Of a DNA stretch of 64,000 nt, positions 38,692 to 47,180 are shown one piece after another; positions within the stretch are counted from its first letter, which is position 1, and every line of letters begins with the position of its first letter. The notes under the pieces were generated by a model. The model was not told the DNA's origin, did no database searches, and was given only the letters and a program-made list of their open reading frames with translations. Location of the stretch: contig NZ_JABBCQ020000019.1 of NCBI RefSeq assembly GCF_012844455.2, forward strand, positions 22,286 to 86,285, written 5' to 3'. Position numbers and translations under genes: made by a program. This stretch comes from Comamonas suwonensis. GTDB lineage: Bacteria; Pseudomonadota; Gammaproteobacteria; Burkholderiales; Burkholderiaceae_C.

Positions 38692-39597
38692 TCAAGCGGC
38701 CCGCAATGCCGCCTTGAGGCTCACGCCCAGCTCAGGCTTGTGCGCAAACGGATCGGTGGGGTTGCGGCCCTGCACCACATCCTCCATACGCACCTGCACC
38801 GAGCCCAGCGCCTGTGGATGGCTATAGATATAGAACTGGCCTGTGCTGATGGCATCAAACACCTTCTGCGCCACCTCGATCGCCGTGATCTTGCCTGAGC
38901 CCACCGCCTTGTCCGTCATGGCCTGACCAATCTTTTGGCTGGCCGTCAGCGGCTGGGCTTCCAGCGTTTGCGGGCGATTGCGCTCGCTATGGCCTATGCC
39001 GGTGGCCACAAAAAACGGGCACAGCAGGCTGGCGCTAATCTGGTCAGTCACCAAAGCCAAGTCCTGGTACAGCGTCTCGGTCAACGACACCACGGCATGC
39101 TTGCTGACGTTGTAGATACCCATATTGGGGGGGGCCAGCAGGCCCGCCATGCTGGCGGTGTTGACGATATGGCCCTCAAAGCTGGGATCGGCCTTGGCGG
39201 CTTCCAGCATCATGGGGGTGAACAGGCGTACGCCATGAATCACGCCCCAGACGTTGACGCCCAGCACCCATTGCCAGTCGGCCACAGAGTTTTCCCAGAC
39301 CAGACCGCCCGCACCCACACCTGCGTTGTTGAACACAAAGTGCGGCGCGCCAAACTGGGCTTTCACTTCAGCGGCCAGCGCCTCCATCTGCGCCGCATCC
39401 GACACATCGACCCTGCGTGCCAGCACCTTGACACCTGTGGCCTTGAGCTCGGCCTCGGCCTTGTCCAGTGCTTCCTGCTGCACATCGACCAGCACCAGGT
39501 TCATGCCCTTGCTGGCGCCAATGCGTGCGCACTCCAGCCCGAAACCCGAGCCAGCCCCGGTCAAAACCGCCGTCTTTCCTTTGAAATTCGTGATCAT
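38692..39597 (-). CDS. Short-chain dehydrogenase/reductase
   Basis: This 301-residue classical SDR has the cofactor motif TGAGSGFG, NNAG, and the catalytic Ser (in NTASMAG) with Tyr-x3-Lys in YNVSKHAV. Asp at the end of the second strand (LVLVDV) suggests NAD(H) preference. It is the last of four minus-strand genes (SDR, PaaI-like, CurA-like, this one). The gaps are 140 bp or more, so they need not form one operon. The substrate is unknown. Confidence 0.85.
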   Translation of the reverse strand: MITNFKGKTAVLTGAGSGFGLECARIGASKGMNLVLVDVQQEALDKAEAELKATGVKVLARRVDVSDAAQMEALAAEVKAQFGAPHFVFNNAGVGAGGLVWENSVADWQWVLGVNVWGVIHGVRLFTPMMLEAAKADPSFEGHIVNTASMAGLLAPPNMGIYNVSKHAVVSLTETLYQDLALVTDQISASLLCPFFVATGIGHSERNRPQTLEAQPLTASQKIGQAMTDKAVGSGKITAIEVAQKVFDAISTGQFYIYSHPQALGSVQVRMEDVVQGRNPTDPFAHKPELGVSLKAALRAA

Positions 39598-39666
39598 CCA
39601 TGTCTCCGTATCTTGTTATCTACGAATACACCGCGATGCGAAAAATGGACGCTGCCCAAACAAGAA

Positions 39667-39762
39667 ACATCAAGCAAGGGCCGCCCCGCAGCGAGGATGT
39701 TGTTCCCCTTCCCTAGCGCGAAGCGCGTAGAGAAAGGGGTAAGGCACGCAGTGCCTCAGGCG
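39667..39762 (-). repeat. 3'-end intergenic repeat, copy A
   Basis: Directly after the stop of the CurA-like gene the minus strand reads cgcctgaggcactgcgtgcc, then a C/T-rich block, a hairpin and ggggcggcccttgcttg. The same module follows the stop of fdx (54035-54119) and iscA (57018-57098). Confidence 0.75.
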
Positions 39763-39763
39763 T

Positions 39764-40780
39764 TTAAACCAGCTTCACCAGCTGCTTGCCAAAGTTCTTG
39801 CCCTTGAGCAGGCCCAGAAATGCAGCGGGTGCAGCCGCCAAGCCCTGCGCAATCGTCTCGCGCGGCTTGAGCTTGCCAGCGGCAACCAGACCACCCAGCT
39901 CGGTCAGCGCTTCGGACCAGACTTCCATGTGCTCGCTGACGATAAAGCCTTCAAGCTTGATACGGTTAACCAGCAGCAGAGCCGGGTTGGCCATTGGCAG
40001 AGGCTGGCCGTCGTAGCCCGCAATCATTCCGCACAGGGCCACGCGCGCAAAGGCATTGGTGCGCAGCAGCACGGCATCGAAGATGTAGCCGCCCACGTTT
40101 TCGAAATAGCCGTCGATACCGTTCGGGCAGGCGTCCTTCAATGCCTTGGCCATGGTCTTGGTGTCAGGGTGCTCGCGGTAATCGATGCAGGCGTCAAAGC
40201 CCAGCTCTTCCACGGCATAGCGGCATTTCTCAGCCCCGCCCGCAATACCCACCACGCGGCAGCCGCGCGCCTTGGCCAGCGCCGCAAAGGCACTGCCCAC
40301 GGCACCAGTGGCGGCGCTGACAACCACGGTTTCACCGGCCTTGGGATTGATGATCTTGACCAGACCATACCAAGCCGTCACGCCGGGCATGCCCACAGCG
40401 CCCAGGTAGTAGGACAGCGGCACATGGGTCGTATCGACCTTGCGCAGCGCACCGGGCACGCTGGGGTTGACCACCGAATACTCCTGCCAGCCGCCCATGC
40501 CCACCACCTTGTCGCCCACCTGAAACTTGGGGTGGCGGCTTTCCACAATCTCGCCCACCGTGCCGCCCTGCATGACTTCACCCAGCGGCTGGGGCTGGGC
40601 ATAGCTCTTGGAGTCATTCATGCGGCCGCGCATATAGGGGTCCAGACTCAGATAGTGGTGGCGCACCAGCACCTCACCCTCGCCTACTGTGGGCAGCGGC
40701 GATTGCACCAGCTTGAAATTGCTCTCCACCGCTTCGCCCTGAGGGCGGTTATCCAGAAGGATTTGCTGATTGACCGTCAT
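39764..40780 (-). CDS. NADP-dependent oxidoreductase, CurA/leukotriene-B4 dehydrogenase type
   Basis: This 338-residue medium-chain reductase without zinc ligands has the family blocks YLSLDPYMRGRM, VVSAATGAVGSAFAALAK (nucleotide loop) and GYFENVGG. Close relatives reduce the double bond of alpha,beta-unsaturated ketones with NADPH (CurA of curcumin reduction, prostaglandin reductase). The neighbouring SDR and thioesterase genes fit a catabolic or detoxifying role. Its stop is followed at once by repeat copy A. Confidence 0.88.
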   Translation of the reverse strand: MTVNQQILLDNRPQGEAVESNFKLVQSPLPTVGEGEVLVRHHYLSLDPYMRGRMNDSKSYAQPQPLGEVMQGGTVGEIVESRHPKFQVGDKVVGMGGWQEYSVVNPSVPGALRKVDTTHVPLSYYLGAVGMPGVTAWYGLVKIINPKAGETVVVSAATGAVGSAFAALAKARGCRVVGIAGGAEKCRYAVEELGFDACIDYREHPDTKTMAKALKDACPNGIDGYFENVGGYIFDAVLLRTNAFARVALCGMIAGYDGQPLPMANPALLLVNRIKLEGFIVSEHMEVWSEALTELGGLVAAGKLKPRETIAQGLAAAPAAFLGLLKGKNFGKQLVKLV

Positions 40781-40938
40781 GACCTGTCTCCTGTGTGAAC
40801 TTCCGTTGAAATTTCAAATTTGATAGCTGCCAGCGTCTGATTTATAAGACACTCAAAGCTAAATTCATATCAATCCCAGATAGAGACAGCGCTACCAGCT
40901 CCTGAAACAGGAGCGATAACCTGCACTCAAACCTGCAC

Positions 40939-41373
40939 TCAATCCGTGGCCAGCGAACGCAATTCGCCATTCACATCGCCATCCACCTTGGGCTTGCGCT
41001 TCATGTATTTGAAGGTGCCCGTGGCATGCACGCAAAGTCGGCCTTGCGCGTCGTAAATACGGCCTTCGGTGAAAGCCATGGTGCCCGTGCGATGCAGCAT
41101 CACGCCCTTGCCCACCAGCGGGCCGTTGGCCGCCTGCATGAAGGAGGTCTTCATCTCGATGGTGACAATGCCCTGCTCAAAATCCACGCTGCGCGCGGCC
41201 ACGGCCATGGTCACATCCAGCAGAGTCATCGACGCGCCGCCATGCGTGACGCCGAAGGAGTTCAGATGCTCGGGGCGCGGTGTGTACTGCAGCTCAGACT
41301 CGCCGTTTTCCGCCTTGATAAGGACAAAACCCAGCTCATGCACAAAAGGAATATCAGGACCAAATGACAACAC
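40939..41373 (-). CDS. PaaI-family hotdog thioesterase
   Basis: The protein is 144 residues from a GTG preceded by AAAGG at good spacing; a TTG 11 codons earlier is less likely. The hotdog fold has the catalytic region HLNSFGVTHGGASMTLLDVTMA, in which the HGG loop is typical of acyl-CoA thioesterases of the PaaI group, and MKTSFMQAA on the central strand. It probably hydrolyses a short-chain or aromatic acyl-CoA. It lies between the CurA-like gene and a second SDR gene on the same strand. Confidence 0.82.
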   Translation of the reverse strand: MLSFGPDIPFVHELGFVLIKAENGESELQYTPRPEHLNSFGVTHGGASMTLLDVTMAVAARSVDFEQGIVTIEMKTSFMQAANGPLVGKGVMLHRTGTMAFTEGRIYDAQGRLCVHATGTFKYMKRKPKVDGDVNGELRSLATD

Positions 41374-41504
41374 CGCAAGACCTTTCAGGAAAGTGAAGCA
41401 CCGCAAGCACTACAGCAGGCGGCAGCAAAGCCGTGAATGTAAGCGCGCCAGACTTGGGTAAAAGGCAACGCGGCGCAAAAATACGGCTTCACCTTTCCTC
41501 AGTC

Positions 41505-42302
41505 TCAGCCGCCTACCAGCGCGCTCACGCCGCCATCCACCGCCATCCACTGACCGGTGATGTGCTTGCCTGCGTCACTGGCGTACAGCAGGGTCAGGCC
41601 CTTCAGATCTTCGTCGTCGCCAAGACGGCGCAGTGGGGCATGGGACTTCATCTCGTCTTCGCCCAGAGTCTCAATCAAGATGGCTGCCATCTTGGTCTTG
41701 AAGAAACCAGGACAGATGGCGTTCACGGTGATGCCATGCTCGCCCCACTCGCCCGCCAGCGCACGCGTGAAATTGATCACCGCCCCCTTGGAGGTGTTGT
41801 AGGCAATCGTCTTCATGCCCGTGGGATTGCCGCCCAGCCCGGCTATCGACGCCAGATTGATGATGCGGCCGCTCTTGCGCTCCAGCATGGACAGGCGGGC
41901 AATCCGCTGGCTCAGCAAAAAGTAGCCGCGCACGTTCAGGTTCATCACCTTGTCCCAGGCCGCCGTCGGGTGCTCTTCAGCAGGCGAGCCCCAGCTGGCG
42001 CCCGCGTTGTTAATCAGAATGTCCACATGACCCAGGCGCTGCACGGCCTCTTGGGCCAATCGGTCAATATCGGCCTCGTCGGCGCAGTCGGCGGCAATCC
42101 AGTCTGCCTCGATGCCTGCGGCCTTGAGTTCGGCAGCGGCCTCCTGCAAGTCATTCGCCTTGCGCGAAGTCAACAGGACTTTGGCCCCCGCCTCGCCCAG
42201 CGCATGCGCCATCTGCAAACCCAGCCCGCGCGAGCCACCGGTCACTAGAGCGGTCTTGCCCGAGAGGTCAAAAAGTTGCTGCACCGTACGTGTCATTGCC
42301 AT
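41505..42302 (-). CDS. Short-chain dehydrogenase/reductase (FabG-like)
   Basis: This 265-residue classical SDR has TGGSRGLG, NNAGASWG, the catalytic Ser in NLASIAG and YNTSKGA, and a C-terminal WMAVDGGVSALVGG block typical of the FabG / gluconate 5-dehydrogenase branch. Arg at the end of the second strand (LTSRKAN) suggests NADP(H). It is the first of the four-gene reductase/thioesterase group. The substrate is unknown. Confidence 0.87.
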   Translation of the reverse strand: MAMTRTVQQLFDLSGKTALVTGGSRGLGLQMAHALGEAGAKVLLTSRKANDLQEAAAELKAAGIEADWIAADCADEADIDRLAQEAVQRLGHVDILINNAGASWGSPAEEHPTAAWDKVMNLNVRGYFLLSQRIARLSMLERKSGRIINLASIAGLGGNPTGMKTIAYNTSKGAVINFTRALAGEWGEHGITVNAICPGFFKTKMAAILIETLGEDEMKSHAPLRRLGDDEDLKGLTLLYASDAGKHITGQWMAVDGGVSALVGG

Positions 42303-42445
42303 GTCTCCTGCTTGTTATCAAGAATCAAAAACTAAGACCAATGCGCTCTATGGCTGCATGGGTGGCTGAATGGATTGTGCGGGCGGCAAAAGCGCGCACT
42401 TGTCACCTGCGTGTCGGTGCTGTCCCGCAGGTGGCAACGCGCCGC

Positions 42446-43186
42446 TCAATCCGCAAACAAGGACAGCGTTCCACCCCAGGCACCGCCTTCAATCTCCAGC
42501 ATGCGCAGCTTGGTCAAAGCGCCTTGGCCGCCCGAAAAACCGCCGGGCTTGCCACCCGCCGCCAGCACGCGATGGCAGGGAACAATCGGCGCAAACGGGT
42601 TGGCACCCAGCGCCTGCCCCACGGCCCGCGCAGCACCGGGTGCGCCCAAAGCCGTGGCCACCTCACCATAAGTGGCGGTCTGCCCTGGCTTGAGCGCACG
42701 TGTAAAGGCATAGACCCGCGAATGAAACTCTGGCACGGCGAATTCATCAAGCGCAATCTGCTCCAGTGCGGGCAAGGCCGCGAAGCCATTGTCCTGAGCC
42801 AGATCTGCCGCGCAAGGCCGGTACACATCGCGCATATCACCCAAGACGCCCAAAGAAGCATTTTCAGCGGACACATCAGCCCAGCCCCTCTCGAGGCCGG
42901 CATTTGTTCCCGCCAGTAAGCGCTGCACACCCGACATGGCCTGCAACGCAAACATCGGCACCTCTGATGGGGAGGTGAGCGCGCCATAAGACGCTGGCCC
43001 GCGGTCCGGCTGCAGCGCATGGCGTTTGTGCAGGCCCAGCAGCATGCGCTCGCGTGTTTCGGCGCAAGTCGCTTCCGGCAATTGCACTGCCGTAATCGCG
43101 TGAGCATTCCAGGCCATGCCGCACACGCCAATACGCGTGACAAACAAGGCATGGGCAAAGAACGGCAAGGGAGCAACTTGATTCAT
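42446..43186 (-). CDS. ogt: Methylated-DNA--protein-cysteine methyltransferase
   Basis: This 246-residue protein has the DNA-repair active site PCHRV with acceptor C204, preceded by GQTATYGEVA and a GQALGANPFAPI helix. The family removes O6-alkyl groups from guanine by suicide transfer. It is about 70 residues longer than Ogt/Ada domains. The extra part lies between the N-terminal fold and the FAVPEFHSRVYAF start of the catalytic domain, and looks like a low-conservation insertion. It is a single-gene unit. Confidence 0.9.
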   Translation of the reverse strand: MNQVAPLPFFAHALFVTRIGVCGMAWNAHAITAVQLPEATCAETRERMLLGLHKRHALQPDRGPASYGALTSPSEVPMFALQAMSGVQRLLAGTNAGLERGWADVSAENASLGVLGDMRDVYRPCAADLAQDNGFAALPALEQIALDEFAVPEFHSRVYAFTRALKPGQTATYGEVATALGAPGAARAVGQALGANPFAPIVPCHRVLAAGGKPGGFSGGQGALTKLRMLEIEGGAWGGTLSLFAD

Positions 43187-43310
43187 GCAGCCCAGTCTAC
43201 GCGGTGCTTATTGACCATCATGCCGTGGTCGGCGTGCAAAAAAATCATAGACACTGGATACAAAGACAGTTGCTTACTGTATATTTAAACAGTCTAAACA
43301 CTGTGGATAT

Positions 43311-43622
43311 ATGGACATGCAAGAAGCCCATTTCACCGTCTCCCTCTGCGACTACCCAGAACTGCCCGAAGACAAACGCCAGCAAGCCGAAGCGCGCTAC
43401 GCCCGCGTACTGGCACGCCAGCTCGGGGGCGAAGATCAGGTCAGCGAAGCGCTTTCTCTGGTTCAAGGACTGGAAGACACACCGCCCGATGAAATCAGCG
43501 ACGAGGCCAAACTCATGTTTGGCCGCTGGATGAAAGCCGCCCGCGCCGCCGCAGAAGCCGGCCTGCAAGGCATTGGCGGCACTGAAAGCTGCTTTTTTGA
43601 TGTGCGGCGGGTGTATCACTAA
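43311..43622 (+). CDS. Conserved-looking small acidic protein, function unknown
   Basis: This 103-residue soluble protein has no signal peptide or TM segment. It is acidic, mostly helical in character (EDKRQQAEARYARVLARQL, then EAKLMFGRWMKAARAAAEAG) and ends in SCFFDVRRVYH. I do not recognise the family. The ribosome-binding site is weak and an alternative ATG lies two codons in. Long antisense frames overlap it, but this frame has the more protein-like composition. It stands alone before a 307-bp spacer. Confidence 0.6.
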   Translation: MDMQEAHFTVSLCDYPELPEDKRQQAEARYARVLARQLGGEDQVSEALSLVQGLEDTPPDEISDEAKLMFGRWMKAARAAAEAGLQGIGGTESCFFDVRRVYH

Positions 43623-43929
43623 GCACGCAATCGCTCTCGCATTACCTGTCGGTTGAGCTTGCTTGCCGCCACCCTTGGCCACTTCCTGCACAAAAACCTC
43701 GCGCCGAGGCTTTTTGCAGGAAGCCAGTGGGGCAGCTCGTTGCGGAATCAATGCGTCTTAGAGAAGTGACTTGTTGGGCCGTTGCCCAGTCATGCAGCGG
43801 CGTACTTCCATCGCCATTGGGCTTGGGCTGGGTCTGATTGAGCGGCAGGAATGACGCAGCAACACGCCCAGGCGCGCTGAACTGCATACACTGGCGCCCT
43901 TTAGTGATCAATTCGCCAAGTCTTATTCC
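43623..43929. other. 307-bp spacer with a long hairpin
   Basis: The spacer contains an imperfect long hairpin at 43683-43723: ttcctgca pairs with tgcaggaa, and inside it acctcg pairs with cgaggc after an A/T stretch. A minus-strand frame of about 97 codons crosses the region but has no family I recognise and no ribosome-binding site. I call no gene here. Confidence 0.45.
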
Positions 43930-44886
43930 ATGCAAGCCCTGCTAGCCGCCATTGCCCAGATGCCCTATTGCACCGATGCCCAGCGCATCTTTCACGGTCG
44001 GGGCGGGCTGTATCCGGGCTGCGAACAAATCTCTCTGGATGCGTTCCCGCCCGTCATCGTGCTGACCAGCTTTGCCCCCATGGATGAGGCACAACTGACC
44101 GTCATTGGTCAGGCACTTGAGCAGCGCTGGCAGCAGATTGCCCCTGCAGGCCAGCCGCTGACCTGGGCCTTCCAGACTCGCGAAAGCGGTGGCAGGGTCG
44201 AAACACGTGTCATGAGCGGCGAGCTGCCCGAGCCACATGTGGTGACCGAGGGCGGCGCCAAGTACCTCATCCATATTTCGCGCGGACAAAACCACGGCCT
44301 GTTCCTCGACATGGCCGCCGGCCGCGAATGGGTGCGCCAGCAGGTGCTGGCTCACACCCGGCCAGAGCGCATGAAAGTGCTCAACCTGTTTGCCTACACC
44401 TGCGCTTTCTCTGTCGTCGCCAAACTGGCAGGTGCCGGTCAGGTGCTCAATATGGACATGAGCAAGAGCGCGCTGGCCACCGGCCAGCACAACCACCAGA
44501 TCAACGGCGTCAAGGCTGGAGCCAGTTTTGCGGCGCATGACATCTTCAGCAGCTGGGGCAAGATCACCCGTGGCGGCCTGTATGACCTGATTGTGGTGGA
44601 CCCCCCTAGTTATCAAAAGGGCAGCTTTATCGCCACCAAGGACTATGCCCGCCTGATGCGCCGCCTGCCCGATCTGCTGGCGCCCGAAGGGCAGGTGCTG
44701 CTGTGCCTGAACGCCCCCGAGCTAGGAACCGCCTTTCTGCAGGAGCAGATGACCGAAATCGCGCCCGAGCTGAAGTTTATGCAACGTCTGGCGAACCCTC
44801 CCGTGTTTGCTGACGTGAATGAAGAGTGCAGCCTCAAGGTGCTGGTGTACCGTGCACCGGGGCTGGACAACACGGCGCAGTCATAA
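43930..44886 (+). CDS. SAM-dependent methyltransferase, RlmI/RlmK-like
   Basis: This 318-residue Rossmann-fold methyltransferase has KVLNLFAYTCAFSVVA (SAM loop), VLNMDMSKSAL, and the DPPSYQKGSF motif of 23S rRNA cytosine/guanine methyltransferases related to RlmI and the C-terminal half of RlmKL. The N-terminal region is not a PUA domain, so it is shorter than RlmI. The RNA target is not predictable. It is probably a single gene; the next gene starts 189 bp later. Confidence 0.82.
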   Translation: MQALLAAIAQMPYCTDAQRIFHGRGGLYPGCEQISLDAFPPVIVLTSFAPMDEAQLTVIGQALEQRWQQIAPAGQPLTWAFQTRESGGRVETRVMSGELPEPHVVTEGGAKYLIHISRGQNHGLFLDMAAGREWVRQQVLAHTRPERMKVLNLFAYTCAFSVVAKLAGAGQVLNMDMSKSALATGQHNHQINGVKAGASFAAHDIFSSWGKITRGGLYDLIVVDPPSYQKGSFIATKDYARLMRRLPDLLAPEGQVLLCLNAPELGTAFLQEQMTEIAPELKFMQRLANPPVFADVNEECSLKVLVYRAPGLDNTAQS

Positions 44887-45075
44887 CGCCAGCGCTGGAT
44901 GGGCGGGGCTGTAACCCGTCCATCTGCGCAAAAAAGCTTTGATCTGCGAGTCACTACAGGCTTGGTGGTACGGGTGTACCCTGCTCTCAGCAGGTACTCA
45001 CCTGTTCGGAACTTCATGCAAAAACCGTGCTCTACGTATATTCCATATGCGCAAGCAGCTATAAATTTCATAGTC

Positions 45076-45555
45076 ATGACAAGCACACCCAAGCATCAAC
45101 AACTCATGCGTCTGGCCGTGGATCTGGCCCATGCCAATCGTCTGCAGGGCGGTCGCCCCTTTGGTGCCGTACTGGCACTGGGCGATGAAGTCATCGCCAC
45201 GGGCGTGAACAACATCATCGCCAGCCACGACCCCAGCGCCCATGCGGAGATGGAAGCCATTCGCGCGGGCACGCAAAAGCGCGCCAACCCCAGCCTTGCC
45301 GGTCTGTCCATCTATGCCAGCGGCCACCCCTGCCCCATGTGCCTTGCGGCGCTGGTCATGAATGGGGCCGAGCAGGTGTTTTTCGCCTTCGACAACAACG
45401 ATGCAGCGCCTTACGGTATGTCCAGCGAAGGCACTTATCAGCGCCTGCGCCTGTCGCTGACGCCACCGCCCCTGCCCATCACGCGTATTGACACGGGCAT
45501 CCGCCCAGAGCAGCTGTACGGCGATGCCGCCTGGCCTTACCCTGAAACAGACTGA
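45076..45555 (+). CDS. Cytidine/deoxycytidylate-type nucleoside deaminase
   Basis: This 159-residue zinc deaminase has the catalytic motifs HAE (SAHAEMEAIR) and PCPMC (ASGHPCPMCL). The C-terminal RIDTGIRPEQLYGD block is like that of guanine-deaminase/tRNA-deaminase relatives. The ATG at 45076 was chosen; 59 upstream in-frame codons look non-coding. The substrate could be guanine, cytosine or a modified nucleoside. Confidence 0.83.
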   Translation: MTSTPKHQQLMRLAVDLAHANRLQGGRPFGAVLALGDEVIATGVNNIIASHDPSAHAEMEAIRAGTQKRANPSLAGLSIYASGHPCPMCLAALVMNGAEQVFFAFDNNDAAPYGMSSEGTYQRLRLSLTPPPLPITRIDTGIRPEQLYGDAAWPYPETD

Positions 45556-45695
45556 TGCCTCGCAGCAGGCAAAGACATGAATGCACGGCACAGTGACTAC
45601 AAGCACGCCGTGCCCCGGCATACAAACGAATACAACAAGCCCTTGGATCGCAGTCTCGTCACCTCACAAGCGCAGCGGCCAGGCCGGAATTTTTC

Positions 45696-46919
45696 ATGAC
45701 CTCATCGCCCTCCCAACCTCAACGCGTCTCGCCCCTGCTGTGGCTGACCGTGGTGGTGCTCATCACCATCAATCTGCGCCCGTTTCTTTCGGCACCCGGC
45801 CCGCTGGGCCCCGTGATACAGAACGCCACAGGCATGGATTTGCGCGCCTTCTCCTGGCTCACGCTGCTACCCATGGTGCTCATGGGACTGGGCGGCTGGC
45901 TTGCACCCACGGCCCTGCAGCGAATGGGGGCCCGCCAGGCCATCGTCAGCGCGCTGGTGCTGATTGCTCTGGGCTGTGCGCTGCGCATCGCCGGTGCCAG
46001 CAGCATGGTGCTGATTGCCACGGCAGGCCTGTGTGGCGCGGGTGTGGCCTTGGTGCAAAGCATTTTGCCGGGTCTGATCAAGCGCCAGTCGCCGCATAAC
46101 GTGCCCTTCATGATGGGCCTGTATTCCGCAGCACTGATGGGCGGCGGTGCCTTTGGAGCGCAGCTCTCGCCGCTGGCCATTCAATGGGGCATGAGCTGGC
46201 AAGCTTCACTGGCCATGTGGGCCGTTCCCGTGGTCATCGCCCTGCCACTGGCTTTTTATGCGCTGGGCCGCATCGGCTTGCCCGTCCCGGCGACGGCTGC
46301 AACACACAGCCAACCCGTCGCCAGCGACACCGCATGGCTGATGCGCCGCCGCCGCACCTGGCTGCTGGTGCTGAGCTTTGGCCTGATGAATGGCGGCTAT
46401 GCCTCCACCGTGGCGTGGCTGGCACCCTTTTATCAAACCCATGGCTGGACGGCGACGCAAAGCGGCTCACTAGTGGCCATTCTTTCAGTGGCGCAGGCCG
46501 CATCGGCCCTGATCATGCCCGCGCTGGCAGCACACAGCACGGACCGCCGCCTCTGGATCATCGTGGCCCTGCTGCTGCAAGCCGTCGGCTTTGCGCTGAT
46601 GGCTTTGTGGCCCACGGCCGCCCCCACGCTCAGCATTGTGATTCTGGGCATTGGTCTGGGCGGCTGCTTCTCACTCTACATGCTGGTGGCGCTGGACCAT
46701 CTGCCCTCCCCCACCCAGGCTGGCGCTCTCAATGCGCTGATGCAGGGCGGCGGCTTTATTCTGGCGGCGCTGGCCCCCTGGATCGTGGCGCAGCTGCAGC
46801 AATTGAGCGGCAGCTGGACGGTGGGCTGGCTTTATCAAGCCGGCGTTGCCGCACTGGTGTGCCTGATGGTGGCGCAGTTCAACCCCAAACACTATGCGCG
46901 GGAGATGCGCCAGCCTTGA
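45696..46919 (+). CDS. MFS transporter, CynX/NimT family
   Basis: This 407-residue protein has 12 TM helices. The start LLWLTVVVLITINLRPFLSAPGPLG is the CynX/NimT pattern. Characterised relatives carry cyanate or 2-nitroimidazole, but most are uncharacterised. It stands alone, with an intrinsic terminator 70 bp after the stop. Confidence 0.85.
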   Translation: MTSSPSQPQRVSPLLWLTVVVLITINLRPFLSAPGPLGPVIQNATGMDLRAFSWLTLLPMVLMGLGGWLAPTALQRMGARQAIVSALVLIALGCALRIAGASSMVLIATAGLCGAGVALVQSILPGLIKRQSPHNVPFMMGLYSAALMGGGAFGAQLSPLAIQWGMSWQASLAMWAVPVVIALPLAFYALGRIGLPVPATAATHSQPVASDTAWLMRRRRTWLLVLSFGLMNGGYASTVAWLAPFYQTHGWTATQSGSLVAILSVAQAASALIMPALAAHSTDRRLWIIVALLLQAVGFALMALWPTAAPTLSIVILGIGLGGCFSLYMLVALDHLPSPTQAGALNALMQGGGFILAALAPWIVAQLQQLSGSWTVGWLYQAGVAALVCLMVAQFNPKHYAREMRQP

Positions 46920-46989
46920 TAGCGGCACCACCGGGGGCCCACTCAGCCTTCGGTGACAAAGCCCGCAGCCAAGTAGCTGCTAGCGCTCC

Positions 46990-47014
46990 AAGCCCCGTCT
47001 TTACGGGGTTTTTT
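46990..47014 (+). terminator. Intrinsic terminator after CynX-like gene
   Basis: The stem ccccgt/acgggg (46993-47008) has a 4-nt loop and is followed by a run of six T. It separates the CynX-like gene from the phn leader. Confidence 0.88.
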
Positions 47015-47133
47015 GCTATTCAATCTAAGTAAAGAGTGCACCGTGGTTTTAGCAAATACGTAACAATGAGCCCAGCAGTCGGTGTACTGCCTATGGTCTT
47101 TCATTCGCCACAAGCAAGGCTTGGGCCTATTAA

Positions 47134-47166
47134 ACCGCCGTGTAACCGGACGGCGGTGGCTTTTTG
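47134..47166 (+). promoter_or_regulatory. Terminator-like hairpin in phnD leader (possible attenuator)
   Basis: The 7-bp stem accgccg/cggcggt (47134-47157) has a 10-nt loop and is followed by ggcttttt. It ends 15 bp before the phnD start, downstream of the previous gene's own terminator. It may attenuate the importer operon or be a terminator of a short leader RNA. Confidence 0.55.
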
Positions 47167-47180
47167 AACGGAACACTTCA

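Noticed and set aside
43245..43751. Minus-strand frame of 168 codons covering the 43311 gene
   Set aside because: No ribosome-binding site or recognisable pattern, and it overlaps the more protein-like plus frame entirely.
47015..47180. Known riboswitch class in the phnD leader
   Set aside because: Only one hairpin is clear and it does not match guanidine, SAM or other classes I can recognise by eye.
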